A stretch of 18,124 nt of DNA, taken from an uncultured Haloferula sp. GTDB lineage: Bacteria; Verrucomicrobiota; Verrucomicrobiae; Verrucomicrobiales; Akkermansiaceae. Positions 14,057 to 18,124 of the stretch are shown piece after piece. Below the pieces are notes generated by a model. The model saw nothing but the letters and a program-made list of their open reading frames with translations. It ran no database searches and had not been told where the DNA came from. The DNA lies in NCBI GenBank assembly GCA_946885645.1, contig CAMPGU010000050.1, positions 1-18,124 on the forward strand, given 5' to 3'. Each line of letters starts with the position of its first letter. Within the stretch, counting starts at the first letter, position 1. The position numbers were made by a program, and so were the translations under genes.

Positions 14057-15697
14057 ATGAAAGTGGGCATCGCGCAGATCAATGCGGTAGTCGGGGACTT
14101 CCCGGGAAATGCGAAGCGGATTCTCCAAGCCTACCGGGAGTGCCTGGAACAGGGTGCGGATCTGGTGATCACGCCGGAGCTCTCGCTGGCCGGCTACCCC
14201 CCGCAGGATCTGCTTTTCAAATCCAAGTTCGTGCCGAAGTGCCTGCAGGCGCTGGACTACCTCGCGAGCGAGGTGAAGGAGGTGCCGCTGCTGGTCGGCT
14301 ATGTGGACCGGAACGACAGCGGGACCCCCGGCAAGCCCTTCCGGAACGCCGCGGCCTTCCTATACGGGGGCGAGGTCCGAGCCAAGGTGTGGAAAACCCT
14401 GCTGCCGACCTACGATGTCTTCGACGAGCTCCGCTACTTCGAGCCCGGGGAGAAGTGCGAGCCGATCCTCTGGAAGGGGCTGCGCCTGGGAGTGACAATC
14501 TGCGAGGATATGTGGATCCAGGAATTCCACGAGCGCCCGCTCTACGACCGCGATCCCGTGAGCGAACTGTGCGCGCAGGGCGTGGACCTGCTGCTGAACC
14601 TGTCCGCCTCCCCCTTCCATCTGGGAAAGGCCGGCCTCCGGCGGGAGCTCGTCTCGCAGGTGGCGCAGGAAGCGGCGGTTCCCGTGGTCTTCGCAAATGC
14701 AATCGGTGCCCATGACGAGCTGATCTTCGACGGCAATTCACTGGTGGCCGCCGCGGACGGCAGGATCGCCGTGCAGATGGACGCCTTCGCCGTCGCCTGC
14801 CGCACGGTCGATCTCGATGCGCTGCCCGCCGGTGACGCCCCCTTCTCGCTGCCCGTGCCGGAGGCCCAGCTCCATGCGGCGCTGGTGCTCGGCCTGCGGG
14901 ACTACGCGTGGAAATGCGGCTTCCGCAGCGTGTGCCTGGGCTTGAGCGGCGGGATCGATTCCGCGCTGGTCGCCACGCTTGCCGCGGAGGCCCTGGGGCC
15001 GGAAAACGTCCACGGGCTCACGATGCCGAGCGGCTTTTCATCGCAGGGCAGCGTCGCCGACTCGATCGCCCTGGCGGCGAATCTCGGCATCCGCTGCGAT
15101 ACCATCCCGATCGGGACCACCTTCGCCTCGGTGAAAGACGCGATGGCCCCCCTCTTCCAGGGCAAGCCGGAGGACGTGACGGAGGAGAACATGCAAGCGC
15201 GCATCCGCGGGCTCTACCTGATGTCGCTTTCCAACAAGGACGGTCACCTGCTGCTCACCACCGGGAACAAGAGCGAGCTGGCGGTGGGCTACTGCACCAT
15301 CTACGGGGACATGTGCGGCGGGCTGGCGGTCATCTCCGATCTTCCGAAGACCCGCGTCTTCGATCTTTGCCGCTGGATCAATCGCGAGCGCGAGATCCTC
15401 CCGTGGAATCCCGTCGAAAAGCCGCCGAGCGCGGAGCTCCGGCCCGACCAGAAGGACCAGGATACCCTGCCGCCCTACGAGGTGCTGGACGGAATCCTGG
15501 AACTGTACGTCGAACGCCACCTCTCGGCGGATGAAATCGTGGCCCACGGCTACGAGGAAGCGACGGTGCGCTGGGTCCAGCGCCGGGTGGACCTGAACGA
15601 GTGGAAGCGCCGCCAGGCAGCCCCGGGCCTGCGCGTGACCACCAAGGCCTTCGGCAGCGGCCGGCGGATGCCGCTCGCGCAAGGCTTCACGGGGTAA
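14057..15697 (+). CDS. nadE: Glutamine-dependent NAD+ synthetase
   Basis: This 546-residue two-domain protein starts at the ATG at 14057; a GTG at 14039 would add six residues. The N-terminal nitrilase-type glutaminase domain shows the catalytic triad: Glu41 in TPELSLAGYPPQDLL, Lys113 in VWKTLLPTYDVFDE and Cys149 in VTICEDMW. The C-terminal ATP-pyrophosphatase domain has the P-loop LSGGIDSALVA (296-306), followed by TTGNKSELAVGYCTIYGDMCGG. Ammonia released from glutamine is passed to adenylated deamido-NAD to make NAD+, the last step of NAD synthesis in the cytoplasm. The length fits the bacterial two-domain type. Upstream lies a candidate structured RNA with a terminator, which might regulate it. 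The downstream gene is convergent. Confidence 0.96.
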   Translation: MKVGIAQINAVVGDFPGNAKRILQAYRECLEQGADLVITPELSLAGYPPQDLLFKSKFVPKCLQALDYLASEVKEVPLLVGYVDRNDSGTPGKPFRNAAAFLYGGEVRAKVWKTLLPTYDVFDELRYFEPGEKCEPILWKGLRLGVTICEDMWIQEFHERPLYDRDPVSELCAQGVDLLLNLSASPFHLGKAGLRRELVSQVAQEAAVPVVFANAIGAHDELIFDGNSLVAAADGRIAVQMDAFAVACRTVDLDALPAGDAPFSLPVPEAQLHAALVLGLRDYAWKCGFRSVCLGLSGGIDSALVATLAAEALGPENVHGLTMPSGFSSQGSVADSIALAANLGIRCDTIPIGTTFASVKDAMAPLFQGKPEDVTEENMQARIRGLYLMSLSNKDGHLLLTTGNKSELAVGYCTIYGDMCGGLAVISDLPKTRVFDLCRWINREREILPWNPVEKPPSAELRPDQKDQDTLPPYEVLDGILELYVERHLSADEIVAHGYEEATVRWVQRRVDLNEWKRRQAAPGLRVTTKAFGSGRRMPLAQGFTG

Positions 15698-15742
15698 GCC
15701 AGCCGTCCCGATCGCCGGTGCCGCGCCGGGGGGGCACAAGAA

Positions 15743-15768
15743 AGGGACGGCGGTTTCCCGCCGTCCCT
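15743..15768 (-). terminator. Intrinsic terminator of the EF-hand gene
   Basis: Perfect 11-base arms (15743-15753 and 15758-15768) give, on the minus strand, a G/C-rich stem with a GAAA loop followed by TTTCTTGTG. It lies 31 bases past the stop of the EF-hand gene. On the plus strand no T-run follows, so it does not serve nadE well. Confidence 0.75.
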
Positions 15769-15798
15769 CGCAAGAGTCAATTACCAATCGGAAAAGGC

Positions 15799-16476
15799 TC
15801 AGGAAGCCGGGGTCTTAGGAGCACCCGGGTTCCACTCGTCCTTGGTGAGGAAGCCGTCTTCGTTGTCGTCGAGCTTGTCGAAGCGAGCCTGGACCTTCTC
15901 TTCGGTGGTGTTCTTCGGCAGCACGCCGGCGAATTCAGCCACGGTGAGGGAAAGCGGGGTTTCCACGGTTTCCTCGTTGGCCAGGTCGAAGGAGAGGAAC
16001 TCGCCCTTGGTCGGCTTGCGGCGCTTGGCGGACCACTCGGTCAGGGTAAGCACGCCCACGGATCCTTCGTCATCGGAGTCGGAGAGGAGGAAGCGCTTCT
16101 TGACGACGATGTAAGGAGCCTTGCCCTGGGTGGCGGCCACGTATTCGTCCAGGCTCACGACGCCATTGAGATCGGCATCGGCCTTGATGAAAGCGCCTTC
16201 CTTCTTGGAATCCGCTTCGAAAACGAGGAATTCGCTCAGGGAGATGCTCTCGTCCTTGTCGGCATCGGCCTTCTTGAAGCTCTTGTTGATGACCTTCTCG
16301 GAAGGCTCTTCGCCGAGCGTGGTGGCGAATTCAACCTTGGAGAGGGAATTGTTCACGTCCCCGTCGGCGGCGATGAAAGCCGCTTGGTTCGGGTAAGCGG
16401 TGCCGGCAACAGCAGCGCCGGTGAGGGCGATGGTGCAAGCGAGCAGAGGGCGGATGCTATCGGTAATACGGATCAT
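15799..16476 (-). CDS. Secreted EF-hand calcium-binding protein
   Basis: This encodes 225 residues with a signal peptide (hydrophobic core about 10-24, cut near AVAG-TA). Four canonical 12-residue EF-hand loops can be seen: DGDVNNSLSKVE (38-49), DADKDESISLSE (71-82), DADLNGVVSLDE (100-111) and DDNEDGFLTKDE (203-214). A fifth loop near 133-147 (DSDDEGSVGVLTLTE) starts correctly but is three residues too long. The protein should therefore bind several calcium ions in the periplasm or outside the cell, though no enzymatic domain is present. The ATG at 16476 is the clear start; no Shine-Dalgarno sequence precedes it. It has its own terminator and a long upstream gap. Its role is unknown. Confidence 0.85.
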   Translation of the reverse strand: MIRITDSIRPLLACTIALTGAAVAGTAYPNQAAFIAADGDVNNSLSKVEFATTLGEEPSEKVINKSFKKADADKDESISLSEFLVFEADSKKEGAFIKADADLNGVVSLDEYVAATQGKAPYIVVKKRFLLSDSDDEGSVGVLTLTEWSAKRRKPTKGEFLSFDLANEETVETPLSLTVAEFAGVLPKNTTEEKVQARFDKLDDNEDGFLTKDEWNPGAPKTPAS

Positions 16477-16733
16477 GTTTGTGCGTGTTAGGGTCGCGGC
16501 GGGCGGATTAGCGGCGAATCGTTAGACAAGCAAGGCAAATCTCGTATCGATTCCGAACTTCATGACTTTTTCATAAACGCGGGATTGATCATTTTTTATC
16601 CCCTGATGTTCGCGGACATGACACGGGAAGCTAGGGGCATCGCCTTTTTTAAGATTCAAGGAAATGAACCCCCCGGTTTTCCAATTACTCTCCCTGATAA
16701 TGGACATTCTACTTCCTCCCCCTCAAAACATGA
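16477..16733. other. Long upstream region of the EF-hand gene
   Basis: This A/T-richer stretch has no convincing gene; a 61-codon frame at 16522-16707 (minus) has no family signal. It should hold the EF-hand promoter and leader on the minus strand, but I found no pair of boxes with good spacing. GGGAT (16581-16585) and ATCCC (16598-16602) could form a small A/T-looped hairpin. Confidence 0.35.
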
Positions 16734-16765
16734 CACCCGCCCCGGATTGAAACCCGGGACGGGTG
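16734..16765 (-). terminator. Intrinsic terminator of the PDZ-protein gene
   Basis: Twelve-base arms (16734-16745 and 16754-16765) match at eleven positions around an 8-base loop. On the minus strand the stem is followed after a few bases by GTTTTG. It begins about 30 bases past the stop of the PDZ-protein gene. Confidence 0.6.
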
Positions 16766-16795
16766 CACTTGCCTCCCTGAAAAACCGGCCTCCCG

Positions 16796-17818
16796 TCAGC
16801 GCACGCCACCGCGTGGCGCCATGCGCAGCCGCAGGCCGTTACCCTTGAAATCCATATCGATGTTCAGCCGGTCGATCCGCTGGCGGACATCCTCCGGCAC
16901 CGCTTCCTTGTCCTGCGGGGTGTCGTACGGACCTTCCCACTGGAGCTTGCCGTCCTTGCCGAAGACGCGGACTTCCTTGCCGCCGTCCTGGGACTTGAGT
17001 TCCACGCTGCCGTCCTCGTCGAGCATGCGGATCGAACTGGAGCTGGAGCTCTTCAGCTCGAAATTCCCGTCCTGCGGGACAAGGCCGTTGCCGGGCAGGT
17101 TCTCCAGATCGAAGCCCTGGAGCATCTGCTGCATCCGCTGGTGGATGCCCTGGCCCATCAGCACGCCCGGATCGATCGCCCCGTCGGCGTCGAGCGCCTC
17201 GAAAGCTTTCATGTTCTGCTCGATGGCCTCCCGCACGCGCTTCATCTGATCCGGCGGCATGCCGTTCATCATGAGATTGTCCAGCGGCTTCACCTCCGCG
17301 CCTGCTACCGCTCCGGTCAATGCCGGGGCCTTGCCGAGCACGACCTTCGCGTTCTTCGCGTCGCCCTGGTGGAGATAGTCGATGGACACCTCGTCTCCCG
17401 GCTTCATCCCGGCCACGGAATCCCGCAGTTCGTCGTGGGTTCCCACGGCCTTGCCGGAAACGCGGGTGATGATGTCGTTCTGCGCGAGCCCCGCCTTGGC
17501 GGCCGGACCGGCGGGATCGAGCGAGCGGACCACGACCCCCTCGCCCTCCGGGAGCTTCAGATGCTCGCCGACGAGTTCGGGAAGCTTCGAGGCCCCCACG
17601 CCCAGATAGCCGCGCGCTTCCGCGGCAGCGGGGACGGCCGGAGCGGGTGCTTCCACGGCGCCGGGATGGGGCATCTCCACCGGCGGCGCGGCCGCCTCCT
17701 CCGGGGTGGCCTGGGGCGGGATCGGGGCGGCCGCTTCCGGCGCCTCGATGGCCAGGGCGGCCGAGGCCAGGCCCAGCAGCCCGGCGAATCCGCATGTGAA
17801 ATGTCGTGTCGTTTTCAT
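16796..17818 (-). CDS. Secreted PDZ-domain protein
   Basis: This encodes 340 residues. A signal peptide (hydrophobic core about 9-23, ending ASAALA) is followed by a low-complexity Ala/Pro linker to about residue 68. One PDZ domain of the HtrA/DegP kind spans about 70-162, with its peptide-binding loop at YLGVGAS (71-77) and GLAQNDIITRVSGKAVGT (110-127). No protease domain is attached. A helical segment (about 180-240), a run of six serines (257-262) and a C-terminal part follow, the last with DGGKEVRVFGKDGKLQWEGPYDTP and a helix, EDVRQRIDRLNIDMDF. It probably binds protein C-termini in the periplasm; the partner is unknown. It lies 51 bases downstream of the partial gene at the window edge on the same strand, so the two may be co-transcribed. 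Confidence 0.85.
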   Translation of the reverse strand: MKTTRHFTCGFAGLLGLASAALAIEAPEAAAPIPPQATPEEAAAPPVEMPHPGAVEAPAPAVPAAAEARGYLGVGASKLPELVGEHLKLPEGEGVVVRSLDPAGPAAKAGLAQNDIITRVSGKAVGTHDELRDSVAGMKPGDEVSIDYLHQGDAKNAKVVLGKAPALTGAVAGAEVKPLDNLMMNGMPPDQMKRVREAIEQNMKAFEALDADGAIDPGVLMGQGIHQRMQQMLQGFDLENLPGNGLVPQDGNFELKSSSSSSIRMLDEDGSVELKSQDGGKEVRVFGKDGKLQWEGPYDTPQDKEAVPEDVRQRIDRLNIDMDFKGNGLRLRMAPRGGVR

Positions 17819-17869
17819 TGCCGTTATATACTAGGAGCGTAGTACCTCAGCGTTTTCGTCTCGATATCT

Positions 17870-18124
17870 TCAGTCGATTTTCTCGGGGGCCAGCAGATAT
17901 TGTTCGCGCGGCTGCTCGACCTCGATGATCTCGCCGCGGGCGTTCTTCAGCTTCACCTTGTCCCGGTAAACCACGCGGTAAACGCGCACCGGCCGGCCGT
18001 CCCGGGTCCAGCGCACGCCCAGGTCCGTCACGTCCTGCAGGCCGCTGCCCACCGCGGCGGGCACGAAATTGGCGGGATTGCCGCCGGAAGGCATCATCGT
18101 CGCGTCCTCCGGAGCGGCCCGGCC
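17870..18124 (-). CDS. C-terminal part of an unrecognised protein (partial)
   Basis: The frame is open to the right edge and encodes at least 84 residues ending in a stop at 17870-17872. ATG codons at 18097 and 18094 are in frame, but the coding pattern continues upstream without a break (GRAAPEDAT), so the gene probably starts outside the window. The visible part contains a stretch of alternating hydrophobic and charged residues (RPVRVYRVVYRDKVKLKNARGEIIEVEQP) that looks like a small beta-rich domain. I recognise no family. It is 51 bases upstream of the PDZ gene on the same strand and may form an operon with it, which would suggest a related job in the envelope. Confidence 0.6.
   Translation of the reverse strand, partial: GRAAPEDATMMPSGGNPANFVPAAVGSGLQDVTDLGVRWTRDGRPVRVYRVVYRDKVKLKNARGEIIEVEQPREQYLLAPEKID

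Noticed and set aside
16522..16707. 61-codon minus-strand frame upstream of the EF-hand gene
   Set aside because: No start signal, family similarity or coding bias; it ends inside the likely leader of the EF-hand gene.
17825..17830. TATATA just before the PDZ start as a -10 box
   Set aside because: It matches only four of six bases, has no -35 partner at the right distance and would place the transcript start almost on the ATG.

Overview
The window looks like a piece of a high-G+C Gram-negative chromosome, most probably a member of the Verrucomicrobiota (Luteolibacter/Haloferula-like). This is inference. It rests on the mix of ordinary housekeeping genes with secreted PDZ and EF-hand proteins, on the C/T-rich start regions that lack Shine-Dalgarno sequences, and on the protein style. 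I cannot confirm it without a search. No rRNA, tRNA, CRISPR array or recognisable insertion sequence was found.

Layout. Positions 1-177 hold the end of a membrane protein gene, which converges on a TauE/SafE-type anion exporter gene (184-930, minus). Positions 1066-1927 form a visibly lower-G+C two-gene cassette: a Panacea/SocA-domain antitoxin-like gene overlapping by 8 bases a small gene for a two-helix membrane protein, an arrangement that fits a PanA-type toxin-antitoxin unit. From 2012 to 10270 lies a central-carbon and glucan block: a GH31 alpha-glucosidase (minus) with a good divergent promoter, then on the plus strand a GT4 glycogen-synthase-like transferase, a GH57 amylase-type hydrolase, pyruvate kinase and transaldolase. 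The last two are each followed by a hairpin terminator.

From 10271 to 13696 the window holds a palindromic repeat pair, two membrane proteins of unknown function, a divergent pair made of a degenerate SPOUT-type RNA methyltransferase and a secreted HExxH metalloprotease-like protein. Positions 13697-14056 are a 360-base gene-free stretch containing what looks like a structured RNA of about 180 nt ending in a strong terminator. It lies in front of glutamine-dependent NAD synthetase (14057-15697). The right end carries minus-strand genes for a secreted EF-hand protein, a secreted PDZ protein and a partial protein running off the edge.

How the genes fit together. GH31, GT4 and GH57 would hydrolyse, extend and trim intracellular alpha-glucan, and Pyk and Tal belong to the downstream glycolytic and pentose phosphate routes. 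The genes are mostly separate transcription units. The features most worth a second look are the Panacea/membrane-protein cassette, the candidate RNA upstream of nadE, and the families of GTAG-headed hairpin repeats (7498-7631, 10345-10446, 11348-11363) that resemble REP elements and imply a REP-associated transposase elsewhere in the genome.
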